The notes below the pieces were generated by a model that worked only from the letters and a program-made list of their open reading frames with translations, did not search any database and was not told the DNA's origin. The position numbers and the translations under genes were made by a program. Below are positions 14,620 through 22,926 of a DNA stretch of 24,550 nucleotides, one piece after another; the stretch's first letter is position 1, and each line of letters opens with the position of its first letter. The DNA is from Opitutales bacterium (GTDB taxonomy: Bacteria > Verrucomicrobiota > Verrucomicrobiia > Opitutales > UBA9783): NCBI GenBank assembly GCA_017479315.1, contig JAFVCI010000078.1, forward strand, positions 1 through 24,550, read 5' to 3'.

Positions 14620-16746
14620 ATGTTAAAGCAGAAGTATGGCGTTGAGGTCAACGGCATGGGTATGTCGTTTGAAAGCGGGACGTTGGCACAACGGGCAAAC
14701 GGTGCCGTGACGGTGCGTTGCGGCGAAACCGTTGTGTTTGTGAGTGCCGTGATGGCGCGCGAAGTTTCGCCCGATCAGGATTTTTTCCCGCTCACGGTCG
14801 ATTATCGTGAGAAATTCTCCGCCGCGGGACGTTTTCCGGGCGGCTACGTGAAGCGCGAAGGCAAACCGAGCGAAAAGGAAATTTTAACCTCACGTCTGTG
14901 CGACCGACCGTTGCGACCGCTGTTTCCGAGCGATTTTCTCAATGAAGTTCAAATCATCGGTTTGTTGCTGTCGACGGATCAGAAAAACGAACCGGACATC
15001 TTGATGGTGAACGGCGCTTCGGCGGCGTTGTTGTGCTCCGACATTCCATGGAACGGACCGATCGGTTGCGTACGCATCGGGCAGATCAACGGTGAATTTA
15101 TCGTCAATCCGACCAACGATCAGCAGTTCGAATCGGATTTGGATCTGATTTATGTGGGCAACCGCAATGACGCGCTGATGATTGAAGGTTGCGCGGATCA
15201 GTTGCCGGAGGAACGTTTCATCGAAGCTTTGCGCTTTGCCCAAAACGCCATTCAGCCGATTTTGGACGCCCAGGAAGCGTTGGCAAAAAACTTTAACCGT
15301 CAAAAGCGCTCCTATGTTCCGCATGCGGCAACGGCAGAGTTATCCGAATGGTGCGAAGCGAAATTTGCCGAAAAATTACGTTCGGCGTGGTTCAATCCTT
15401 GTCGTCAAACGGCGGATGAAGCGGTTTGGGCGGTGAAGAAGGAAGCGGCGGCGTGTGCGGTCGCGGAGCGAAAATTTGAAACCGAAGCGGATGCCGCGAG
15501 TGCTTTGAACGTGGCGTTCGAAGCGCTCATGGAGAAATTGTGCCGCACGGCGGTTCTGGAGCGCGGCGAACGTTTGGACGGGCGCGGCATGGAAGAAATT
15601 CGTCCGTTGGGTTGCGCCGTCGACGTGTTGCCGAAAACGGTACACGGTTCGGCGTTGTTCGAACGCGGACAGACGCAGGCATTGGTCAGCGTTACCCTGG
15701 GTGCCGGGAGTGATGCGCAAAATCTGGATGCGCTCACGGGCGGCGCGCAATCGAAATCCTTTATTTTACATTACAACTTCCCGCCTTATACGGTCGGCGA
15801 AACGGGGCGCTTCGGCTTTGTCGGTCGGCGCGAAGTCGGTCACGGCGCGCTGGCGGAACGTTCGCTGTTGCCAGTCATCCCATCCGAGGCGGAGTTTCCG
15901 TATGCCGTTCGCGTGGTATCGGACATTATGAGCTCCAACGGCTCCACCTCAATGGCATCCGTTTGCGGCGGAACGTTGGCACTGATGGATGCCGGCGTAC
16001 CGATTTCGGCACCCGTTTCGGGTATTTCGATCGGGTTGGTCACGGAATACGATGCGGCGCACAAAATAAAGAAACATCAGCTTTTAACGGATATCATCGG
16101 CGACGAAGATCACTTCGGGGATATGGACTTTAAAATCTGCGGAACCACACGCGGCATCACAGGGTTTCAGCTGGATTTAAAGATCGACGGTCTGCCGTTG
16201 GACATCATGGCGGAGGCGGTGCGCCAGAATTCCCGTGCGCGCGCCAAAATTTTAGAGAAGATGCTGTCCGCGCTCGAAAAACCGCGCGCCGATATCAGTC
16301 CGTTTGCGCCACAGGTGACGACCGTTACGATTAACCCCGAAAAGATCGGTGCTTTGATCGGTCCGGGCGGCAAAAACATCAAGCAATTAACCGAAGCCAA
16401 CGATTGCCAGATTGACATCGCCGAAGATCGTTCCGGGAAAGTTACGATTTACGCGCGCAATAAAGCAAGTTTGCAGCGTGTCGTGGATCAAATTTTGGCG
16501 TTGGATCAAAAGATTGAAGTCGGCAAGGTTTATCAGGCGATCGTTAAATCTATTAAAGACTTCGGCGTATTCGTCGAATGCCTGCCGGGACAGGAAGGCA
16601 TGGTACACGTTTCCGAACTGTCCGATTGCCGCGTTAATCATCCGGGCGATGTCTGCTCCGTCGGCGATACCATGGTCGTTATGTGTATCGATGTCGATCC
16701 GAAGGGACGCGTAAGATTGAGTCGTAAGGCAGCGATGCAAAAGTAG
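14620..16746 (+). CDS. pnp: Polyribonucleotide nucleotidyltransferase (PNPase)
   Basis: Phosphorolytic 3'-5' exoribonuclease and poly(A) polymerase, a trimer that joins the RNA degradosome in many bacteria. The 708 residues have the full architecture: a first RNase PH domain (about 10-220), a linker helical domain, and a catalytic second RNase PH domain (about 310-540) with HGSALFERGQTQALVSVTLG, GRREVGHGALAERSL, SNGSTSMASVCGGTLAL and GDEDHFGDMDFK. A KH domain follows, with IGALIGPGGKNIKQL (about 575-590), then an S1 domain ending VRLSRKAAMQK. There is no extra C-terminal tail. The ribosome binding site is weak (GGGAAG), so translation may be coupled to rpsO, which ends 15 bases before. Confidence 0.98.
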   Translation: MLKQKYGVEVNGMGMSFESGTLAQRANGAVTVRCGETVVFVSAVMAREVSPDQDFFPLTVDYREKFSAAGRFPGGYVKREGKPSEKEILTSRLCDRPLRPLFPSDFLNEVQIIGLLLSTDQKNEPDILMVNGASAALLCSDIPWNGPIGCVRIGQINGEFIVNPTNDQQFESDLDLIYVGNRNDALMIEGCADQLPEERFIEALRFAQNAIQPILDAQEALAKNFNRQKRSYVPHAATAELSEWCEAKFAEKLRSAWFNPCRQTADEAVWAVKKEAAACAVAERKFETEADAASALNVAFEALMEKLCRTAVLERGERLDGRGMEEIRPLGCAVDVLPKTVHGSALFERGQTQALVSVTLGAGSDAQNLDALTGGAQSKSFILHYNFPPYTVGETGRFGFVGRREVGHGALAERSLLPVIPSEAEFPYAVRVVSDIMSSNGSTSMASVCGGTLALMDAGVPISAPVSGISIGLVTEYDAAHKIKKHQLLTDIIGDEDHFGDMDFKICGTTRGITGFQLDLKIDGLPLDIMAEAVRQNSRARAKILEKMLSALEKPRADISPFAPQVTTVTINPEKIGALIGPGGKNIKQLTEANDCQIDIAEDRSGKVTIYARNKASLQRVVDQILALDQKIEVGKVYQAIVKSIKDFGVFVECLPGQEGMVHVSELSDCRVNHPGDVCSVGDTMVVMCIDVDPKGRVRLSRKAAMQK

Positions 16747-16816
16747 GGAAAGTGTAGTTTTGTTTGGGAAAACGACGGTTGTTGCGGTGTTTTTTGAATG
16801 AGGTTTTTTGTTTCTC

Positions 16817-16834
16817 AACACCAGGGGAGGTGTT
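16817..16834 (+). terminator. Hairpin after pnp
   Basis: AACACC-AGGGGA-GGTGTT, a 6-bp stem with a six-base loop, about 70 bases after the pnp stop. No T run follows, so it is either a message-stabilising hairpin or a poor terminator. Confidence 0.35.
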
Positions 16835-16887
16835 CGGTTCTGCGATTTGGGAAATGGGATCTTTGTGTGTCAGATGAATAGACAAAT

Positions 16888-17340
16888 ATGTTGTATATCG
16901 GCGCGGATCATGGCGGTTTTAGGTTAAAAGAAGCTTTGTTGCCTTGGCTAAAGGAACAAGCGATTTCGTTTTATGATGAAGGAACTTACTCGCCAGTGTC
17001 CTGTGATTATCCGTTGTTTTCCGAACGTGTAGCACGCGCTGTTCAAGCCAACAAGAAACATCGTGGTTTTCTGATATGTAGTTCGGGTGTTGGTATGGGG
17101 ATTATGGCAAATAAATTCAAAGGTATTTATGCTGCTTGCCTTACGACAGAAGAAGATGTCCGAAAAGCACGGCAACACAATGCAATTAATGTTCTGTGCG
17201 TGTCGGGATCTATACCAACCGAATGTGCACAACGGATGGTACATGTGCTTTTAACGACAGAAGTAAGCATGGAGGAACGTCACATTCGTCGTCGTCAACA
17301 GATTTTGGCTTTGGAAGGTAAAATGATTCGCGATACTTAA
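16888..17340 (+). CDS. rpiB: RpiB/LacA/LacB family sugar-phosphate isomerase, probably ribose 5-phosphate isomerase B
   Basis: Likely interconverts ribose 5-phosphate and ribulose 5-phosphate in the pentose phosphate pathway. The 150-residue length is standard. Motifs: IGADHGGFRLK at the N-terminus, CDYPLFSERVA, the active-site loop CSSGVGMGIMANKFKGIYAA (canonical CGTGIGMSIAANK), and RQHNAINVLCV. The catalytic Cys is kept, but the loop has Ser where most RpiB have Gly and Thr after the Cys, and Gly replaces the usual Ser in GMS; sugar specificity is therefore uncertain. Base composition differs from pnp: about 39% G+C by hand count over 17041-17160 against 62% over 15601-15660, which hints at a separate origin. 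No strong ribosome binding site is visible before the ATG. Confidence 0.88.
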   Translation: MLYIGADHGGFRLKEALLPWLKEQAISFYDEGTYSPVSCDYPLFSERVARAVQANKKHRGFLICSSGVGMGIMANKFKGIYAACLTTEEDVRKARQHNAINVLCVSGSIPTECAQRMVHVLLTTEVSMEERHIRRRQQILALEGKMIRDT

Positions 17341-17559
17341 AAACAATGATATGCCAATTCATAGCAATGGATTACTGCGGGACATAATGTACAGATGTAA
17401 GATGCGTTGAAATCATGTCCGATTCTTGTATTTATTTCGGATGGACGTGGCGGCTGTTTTTATAAATATTCCTGTTTCATTTCTTTTTTTTTACTGAATG
17501 TTTAAAAATTTTTTTCAAATGGCATGGTGAAATTCAAACTTCCGATTTTGTCTTCTTAA

Positions 17560-17587
17560 TTGCCATTTTTCCCGCCTCCCTTATAAT
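17560..17587 (+). promoter_or_regulatory. Strong promoter of the antiporter gene
   Basis: TTGCCA (17560-17565, five of six consensus bases), a 16-nt spacer and a perfect TATAAT (17582-17587). The start site would fall near 17594, only a few bases before the ATG at 17598. Confidence 0.6.
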
Positions 17588-17597
17588 GAAAAACAGC

Positions 17598-18950
17598 ATG
17601 GGCGTGTCGAACACGGAGGTCGACTTACTGTCGTTACTATCGGAGAAAGTCAAAGACGATCCGTTTCGATTAGTCACATTACTCATTTTTCTCGGAGCCC
17701 TTGTGCATACATTTTTGGCGGGAAAATTTGCCCGCAAAGCTAAAACTTTAGAGCAACATGCAGGCGTCACGGTTCGTTCACAGTGCTGGCATTGGCTCGG
17801 GGAGGTGGAAGTCATCTTCGGGCTGTGGCTGATACCGCTGATGGTGTGTTTTATTTTGTTCAAAGGTTGGACGGCGACAGTGGACTACTTCACCACGCGG
17901 CATTATTCGGAACCGATTTTTGTGTTTGTGATTATGATGACGGCGGCGACGCGCCCTGTTTTATATTTGGCGGAAAGTGTAATTCGGTTTCTTGTCCGTC
18001 TGTGCGGCGGCGAAAAACCGTCGACCTGGTGGGTGTGTATTCTCATTATCGCGCCGCTGTTCGGTTCGCTCATTACGGAACCGGCGGCCATGACCATCGC
18101 GGCTCTGTTGCTGTCTCAAAAGGTTTTTGCGCATAAACCAAACGCGCTGTTTTCCTATGCAACGCTGGGGCTGTTGTTTGTCAACGTTTCGGTCGGTGGC
18201 TCTCTGACACACTTTGCGGCACCGCCGATCTTAATGGTCGCGCGTCCGTGGCATTGGGATACGCCTTATGTTTTTTCGCATTTCGGGAAGGAAGCCGTTT
18301 GCGGGATTGTGTTGTCGACGCTGTTGTACGGTTTGCTGTTTATGAAACAGCTTCGCACCTTGAACGTTCGCGCTTCGGGAAGTCGCGAACAACGGGAAAA
18401 GAACGAAAAAATCCCTTTCTCCGTTATCGGGATACACGTTTTCTTTCTGCTTTGGACGGTTCTCAATGCCCACCATACGGAACTGGTTGTGTTCGGCGGA
18501 CTGTTGTTTTTAATGGCGGTTAAGATTCTGAAACGCTGGCAGTCGCCGATTGCACTGAAAGAATCGCTGTTGGTCGGTTGTTTCCTGGCGGGGCTGGTAA
18601 CGCACGGCGGTTTACAGGAATGGTGGATTGAAGCCGTTCTTTCGCGCCTGAACGATACGATGCTGTTCTACGGTTCCGTCATTTTGACATCCTTTAACGA
18701 TAATGCCGCCTTGACGTATCTGGCGTCTTTGGTGCCGGAGTTTGCGCAGAATTTTCAACTCCAGTCGGCGGTTGTCGGCGGTGCCATTGTCGGCGGCGGT
18801 TTAACGGTCATCGCCAATGCCCCGAACCCCGCCGGGCAATCGTTGCTTGCGAAGCACTTCGATCACGGAACCGTCAAACCGTTGCCGTTGCTCTTGGGCG
18901 CATTGCCGCCGACGCTCGTGCTGATTGGGGTGTTTCGGGGGTTATTTTGA
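17598..18950 (+). CDS. Putative Na+/H+ antiporter (ion transporter superfamily)
   Basis: Polytopic inner-membrane protein of 450 residues with about 11-12 hydrophobic segments. It resembles the putative Na+/H+ antiporter family related to NhaD and the IT superfamily. Two inverted halves each carry a likely ion-binding hairpin: GSLITEPAAMTIAALLL followed by SVGGSLTHFAAPPILMVARP in the first, and TSFNDNAALTYLASLVP followed by GGGLTVIANAPNPAGQSLL in the second. The transported ion is inferred from the family. An ATG at 17586 overlaps the TATAAT box, so I prefer the in-frame ATG at 17598; no ribosome binding site precedes it, consistent with a leaderless message. It is transcribed alone and converges with comEC. 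Confidence 0.82.
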   Translation: MGVSNTEVDLLSLLSEKVKDDPFRLVTLLIFLGALVHTFLAGKFARKAKTLEQHAGVTVRSQCWHWLGEVEVIFGLWLIPLMVCFILFKGWTATVDYFTTRHYSEPIFVFVIMMTAATRPVLYLAESVIRFLVRLCGGEKPSTWWVCILIIAPLFGSLITEPAAMTIAALLLSQKVFAHKPNALFSYATLGLLFVNVSVGGSLTHFAAPPILMVARPWHWDTPYVFSHFGKEAVCGIVLSTLLYGLLFMKQLRTLNVRASGSREQREKNEKIPFSVIGIHVFFLLWTVLNAHHTELVVFGGLLFLMAVKILKRWQSPIALKESLLVGCFLAGLVTHGGLQEWWIEAVLSRLNDTMLFYGSVILTSFNDNAALTYLASLVPEFAQNFQLQSAVVGGAIVGGGLTVIANAPNPAGQSLLAKHFDHGTVKPLPLLLGALPPTLVLIGVFRGLF

Positions 18951-19100
18951 CAAGGAAAAGATGCGTTTGAAAAATCTGTTTTTTGGCAGGCTCTCTCCCG
19001 GAAAGGTCAGGGAAAAAGGAAACGAATAACATTTCCAAAACGCTGGTGGAAATGGAGACAGGCGTAAAAATGATTAAATTTTTGACGGAAGGTTTTGATT

Positions 19101-20546
19101 TTATTGCTCTTTCGTTGCAACTGCTTTTCTCCTTTCTGTTTTCCCAATCACAATTGCAAACATCCACAAACACAGCGCGAATACACCCGAAGATACGGGG
19201 ATTTTAAAAATCGCCCCGGGAAGATTTTCGAGGACTTCAACGCTTTTCAGCAATAGTCTGAGACAGAAGCTGGATAATGGTTCCGTTAAGGTCAGCAGCA
19301 ACGGGAAGAGGAGAAAAATTCCCCAGGAAAGCATGCCGAGAATGACGATAAAGCTTGCGAACGGGATAAGAAGTAAATTCGCCACAAATGCCCACGGGCT
19401 GAACAAATCCCAGTAGCGCATCGAAAACAGACTGCTTATGACACTCGCGCAGAAGGAAACAATGACGGTGGCTTTCAGGGAAGAAAAACGTTGTCGCGGA
19501 TCGACGTATCGCAATGACAGCGGTACGCCGACGCACAAAATGCTCGCAACGGTTCCGTAGGACAGTTGAAAGCCGACGTCCCACAGTTCAAAAGGATTAA
19601 AAAACAATGTCAGACCGACGGTGTTAAAAAAGACGTTTTGACCGCTTACGGGGCGCGAAAACAGTTGCGCCAGCAACACGAACGTAATCATCAGGGTTGC
19701 GCGCAACGTCGACGGACCGAAACCGACAACAGCGGCGTAAAGCCAAACCCCGCAGCCCGTCAGCAACAAACGCAATATTTTCGGCAATAACAGGAGACGA
19801 CCGAGGAAAAAGAAAAACGTCCCGATGACGCCGACGTGCAGACCGCTGACGGCGAACAGGTGCATGGTGCCCGTATAAAAGAAGTGCTGAATTTGATCTT
19901 TCGAAAGCGCTTCCTTTTTGCCCATTAAAATGGCTCTCCAAACGTGCGACAAATGTTCGTCTTTCACGGTCAGCGCCGCAAAAAGGCTTTTTCGGCAACG
20001 TTGCAAAAACGTCGGCGGTTGTTGCGCCAACGGCGTCAGGCGCGCATGCGTGCTGTGGTTTCGAACGGAACGCGACCACAGGTAAAAGGAGAAATTTTGC
20101 GAACTTCGAAACGGATTCCGCAGCGGCTTTACATAGCCAGCGAAATGATAACATTCCGTGTCGTTGAGAGAGATATCCTTTTTTGTCGGCGCATGCAGAT
20201 ACAACGGGAAGGTTTCGCCGTTCGACAGCGTCAGTTGCCCGATGCCGCCGATGCGTTTCGGTTGCGTGCGGAATAACTTATCGAATTGAAACGTCCCGCG
20301 TACGTAGCGACCGCGCGTCGGTTGGCGGGTGCAGATGAAAATCATATGCGCGGCAACGGCGAGGCTGATAAGGAAGTTTAAAAGGAATTTCTTTGAAACA
20401 ATCCGCACATGCGTAAGTCGCAAAAACAAAAACCAGGCAGTGAGGTATATTAACCAATCGCCTGTCGGCATTTTTGTTAAAATTCCGCGTGCGCCGATGA
20501 GCGTAAAACCGCAAACGAAGCCGAAAAACCCGATCGGATAGCGCAT
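19101..20546 (-). CDS. comEC: ComEC/Rec2 family competence channel protein, no metallo-beta-lactamase domain
   Basis: ComEC is the inner-membrane channel that carries single-stranded DNA into the cell during transformation. The 481 residues include N-terminal membrane segments (about 5-75), a soluble OB-like part (about 78-170), and the competence membrane domain (about 200-460) with its hallmark TGTMHLFAVSGLHVGVIG (225-242) and LRATLM. Full-length ComEC is usually 700-800 residues with a C-terminal metallo-beta-lactamase domain; this protein stops soon after the last membrane segment and 19100-18951 encodes no such domain. Its ATG directly abuts the ribF stop (no bases between), so it is co-transcribed and probably translationally coupled. 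Confidence 0.9.
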   Translation of the reverse strand: MRYPIGFFGFVCGFTLIGARGILTKMPTGDWLIYLTAWFLFLRLTHVRIVSKKFLLNFLISLAVAAHMIFICTRQPTRGRYVRGTFQFDKLFRTQPKRIGGIGQLTLSNGETFPLYLHAPTKKDISLNDTECYHFAGYVKPLRNPFRSSQNFSFYLWSRSVRNHSTHARLTPLAQQPPTFLQRCRKSLFAALTVKDEHLSHVWRAILMGKKEALSKDQIQHFFYTGTMHLFAVSGLHVGVIGTFFFFLGRLLLLPKILRLLLTGCGVWLYAAVVGFGPSTLRATLMITFVLLAQLFSRPVSGQNVFFNTVGLTLFFNPFELWDVGFQLSYGTVASILCVGVPLSLRYVDPRQRFSSLKATVIVSFCASVISSLFSMRYWDLFSPWAFVANLLLIPFASFIVILGMLSWGIFLLFPLLLTLTEPLSSFCLRLLLKSVEVLENLPGAIFKIPVSSGVFALCLWMFAIVIGKTERRKAVATKEQ

Positions 20547-21344
20547 TTAAAGGTTTTTTTCGAAGGAAAGCACGCCGCCGCGCCGCAAAATTGGCTCGAT
20601 GTATGAAATAAATTGTATTCGTTCGTCTTCCAAACGTACCGCAAGCGTTTGTTGCCCGTGTTGATTGCGCAATGTACAGCGATAAGAACCCTTTTTGGGG
20701 TTCAGTTCGTTGTGTGTGTGAAAAAAAAGATTTTCCGAACCATCCTCTGTATGGTCGGTCGCTTTTATTAAAGAGGAACAGCCTCCATTCGGATGTTTTT
20801 GCACCCAACCGATGCAGTGATACGGTGTACCCAAAAGGCGGTTGGCAACATCGATCGAACCTTCGCGCAGAGCTTTTCGGATGCGCGTACTGGAAATTTT
20901 CTCACCGTTATCCTTCAGGTTCGGGCAAACATGAAACTCAATCCCGTGCCTTCGACACAATTCTTCCAGTGTATGTGTATTTCCGGCACAACGGTTCCCG
21001 AAGCGATAATCTTCCCCGACATACACGGCCGTGAGCGTCGGGAAGTGTTGCAATAAATGATCGAAAAACGCTTCGGGCGTCAGGGTAGCGAACGCTTCGT
21101 CAAACGGTTGAACGCAAACCGCATCACAACCCGATTTCCGAAGCAGATAACAGCGGTGGTGAATCGGATAAATCAACTGCGGTGCATTCGGCAGACGAAG
21201 GATGCGCTTCGGATGCGGATGAAACGTCAGAACTGCGGCGATTTCCCGACGGATATGCGCATTTTCGACCGCCCGTTTCAGCAATGCCCGATGTCCGAGA
21301 TGGATGCCGTCAAAATTCCCGATCGCCAAATGAACCGCCTGCAT
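20547..21344 (-). CDS. ribF: RibF: FAD synthetase domain with degenerate or missing riboflavin kinase domain
   Basis: RibF normally phosphorylates riboflavin to FMN and adenylates FMN to FAD. The N-terminal FAD synthetase domain is intact: AIGNFDGIHLGH (7-18), TFHPHPKRIL, YVGEDYRFG and ISSTRIRKALREGSIDVANRLLGTPY. After that point the kinase domain should show a GFPTAN motif and run to about 305 residues. Here about 90 residues follow without GFPTAN, although a short PKKGSYRCTL stretch may echo the barrel. FMN production from riboflavin is therefore doubtful. The ATG at 21344 is the only start available: an in-frame TGA lies eight codons upstream. comEC follows with no gap. ribF normally lies next to truB, and a truB relic is found 1.6 kb upstream. 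Confidence 0.9.
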   Translation of the reverse strand: MQAVHLAIGNFDGIHLGHRALLKRAVENAHIRREIAAVLTFHPHPKRILRLPNAPQLIYPIHHRCYLLRKSGCDAVCVQPFDEAFATLTPEAFFDHLLQHFPTLTAVYVGEDYRFGNRCAGNTHTLEELCRRHGIEFHVCPNLKDNGEKISSTRIRKALREGSIDVANRLLGTPYHCIGWVQKHPNGGCSSLIKATDHTEDGSENLFFHTHNELNPKKGSYRCTLRNQHGQQTLAVRLEDERIQFISYIEPILRRGGVLSFEKNL

Positions 21345-21566
21345 GGGTTGAAACCGATACCGCCGTCATTCAGGATGGAAGAGTGCACTGATTTCGGCAA
21401 GGCGGAAGGGCAATGCGGCGGTTGAACGAAAAAACGCCGAAGGTATATTAAAATTTTCGAACGAAAAGACAGAAGACCCACAAAAAAAGACACCGTGCAT
21501 ATACAAACGGCAGGAATCTTGTACGAAATCGATAAACGGATTGTCTAATAAAGGTTCGCTCGGAGA

Positions 21567-22565
21567 TCAATCATCTATCATGGTGTCTTTTTCCCCAACG
21601 GGTCGCGTATCATGGTAACACCCGTCTTTCATAAAAGTATATCCGTTTAATTTTAAATCTCCGAGAAAGTTCGTATTATAAACTTTATTTTTAACGATAT
21701 CGAGAGTGAAATGTAAATCGGAGATTGTATTCAAACATCGATCGTGCAACCTATCTGGTCCGCCTTTGAGAATCTCATCGCTGTCTAAATCTTCATATGG
21801 GTTTGTAATCCATAGACGAATATCCAATTCATCTACATGCTCGTCTGCAGGTTGTTTTTCGTACAGGGGCGTTATGATATATCCCATCCATAACCCGGGT
21901 GTATAAATGTTCGTGGAGCATTCGTATTTAAAAATATCCAATACCCTTTCGCCGAAAATTCCTTCCAAAAATTCTCTGCTCTTTAGCTTTGAGCGCACAA
22001 TAAAAAGTTTTTCGCTCGTTACCTTGTCAAAGGCAGAAGGCGATTTCTCCCATTCGAAGGAAACATTAACAAAAGGAGTCCCCTCGATTATAACAGAATT
22101 ACTCGAAAGGCTTGTCCAAGCGTCTGCAATCTTTTTCGGAGCCTGCAGCAAATCATCATACGGGAAATTGGGCAACGACATCGGGCGTTTTTTCGCGATA
22201 AAACATTCTCCAATTTCTCCGCTCGGAAGCTTGCACTTAGAACGAGTTGCCTGTATCCGTACACGTTCTTCCTTTTTTTGAAAAGCAAACACAAACCAAG
22301 CCCAAAACCGCTTGCCCGGATATTGGGTATTGCGCTCAATAGTCATTTCCAATCTCCCTTTCCCGTATTGATCAAAAAAAGGATCGCGATTTGATGCTTT
22401 AATTTTGATCATTGTCACTCCGTCTCCTTCTCTGAGAGCATTGACGGTTTCCTTCAACAAAGCGGCTTCAAGAAATTCCGAACTGCACAACACCTTGCAG
22501 ATTTTTTTCAGACAGACGTCACACGGCAATTGGTTCAACGGAAGCGGTTTTGAACGGATTTTCAT
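21567..22565 (-). CDS. Hypothetical protein, about 332 residues
   Basis: I do not recognise this protein. It starts MKIRSKPLPLNQLPCDVCLK and has several Cys, mixed strand-like segments (PFVNVSFEWEK, ELDIRLWITNPYEDLD, LHFTLDIVKNKVYN) and no membrane segment. It is AT-rich next to ribF (about 37% G+C by hand count over 21961-22020). I chose the ATG at 22565; a GTG at 22622 extends it by 19 codons that read poorly. Its start lies inside the 3' end of the preceding small ORF, overlapping by 47 bases in another frame. Either the two genes are translationally coupled, or they are one secreted protein broken by a frameshift. The 222 bases between it and ribF hold no gene that I can see. Confidence 0.6.
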   Translation of the reverse strand: MKIRSKPLPLNQLPCDVCLKKICKVLCSSEFLEAALLKETVNALREGDGVTMIKIKASNRDPFFDQYGKGRLEMTIERNTQYPGKRFWAWFVFAFQKKEERVRIQATRSKCKLPSGEIGECFIAKKRPMSLPNFPYDDLLQAPKKIADAWTSLSSNSVIIEGTPFVNVSFEWEKSPSAFDKVTSEKLFIVRSKLKSREFLEGIFGERVLDIFKYECSTNIYTPGLWMGYIITPLYEKQPADEHVDELDIRLWITNPYEDLDSDEILKGGPDRLHDRCLNTISDLHFTLDIVKNKVYNTNFLGDLKLNGYTFMKDGCYHDTRPVGEKDTMIDD

Positions 22566-22821
22566 TACTGTTAAAATACATCTTAAACGACGGTGTTTGC
22601 CTGTCCTTCGGAAGATTGTCACTCAGCAACGGAAGCTCCTTCGCTTCCTGATATAACTCTTTAAACATTGCGAAATACGGTGCCTCATCCAAATGCTTTT
22701 TAAGAGTCTCAACATTCGGGTAATCAAGCGCATACGCTTTCCGACCGCATGCGCCGGCACACAGGAACATCGCGCATCCGGTAAGAAGATACAGGCAATT
22801 TTTATTCATAAAAACACGCAT
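22519..22821 (-). CDS. Small secreted or lipoprotein-like protein, about 100 residues
   Basis: The N-terminus (MRVFMNKNCLYLLTGCAMFL, then CAGACGRKAYALDYPN) is a signal peptide: a short positive start, a hydrophobic core, and either a loose lipobox ending at AGAC or a signal peptidase I site after AYA. The mature part is about 70 residues, helical and charged, with no family I recognise. The second Met (22809) is an alternative start. TAAAAT lies nine bases before the ATG at 22821 and could be a -10 box. Its last 47 bases overlap the next gene in another frame. It sits between the truB relic and ribF, where no gene is expected in the ancestral order, so it may have arrived with the event that removed truB. 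Confidence 0.5.
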   Translation of the reverse strand: MRVFMNKNCLYLLTGCAMFLCAGACGRKAYALDYPNVETLKKHLDEAPYFAMFKELYQEAKELPLLSDNLPKDRQTPSFKMYFNSNENPFKTASVEPIAV

Positions 22822-22926
22822 CGCTTTCCGATTTTACTCATTCAGAGAAAATTTTTTCATAAAATCAATCTCATATACAAAAACAAGAAGAAAATACTTT
22901 TCTATACCGAAGTCGGGAAAAGGAAT

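Noticed and set aside
18961..19029. 22-codon plus-strand ORF after the antiporter gene
   Set aside because: A purine-rich stretch precedes it, but it is very short with no recognisable product.
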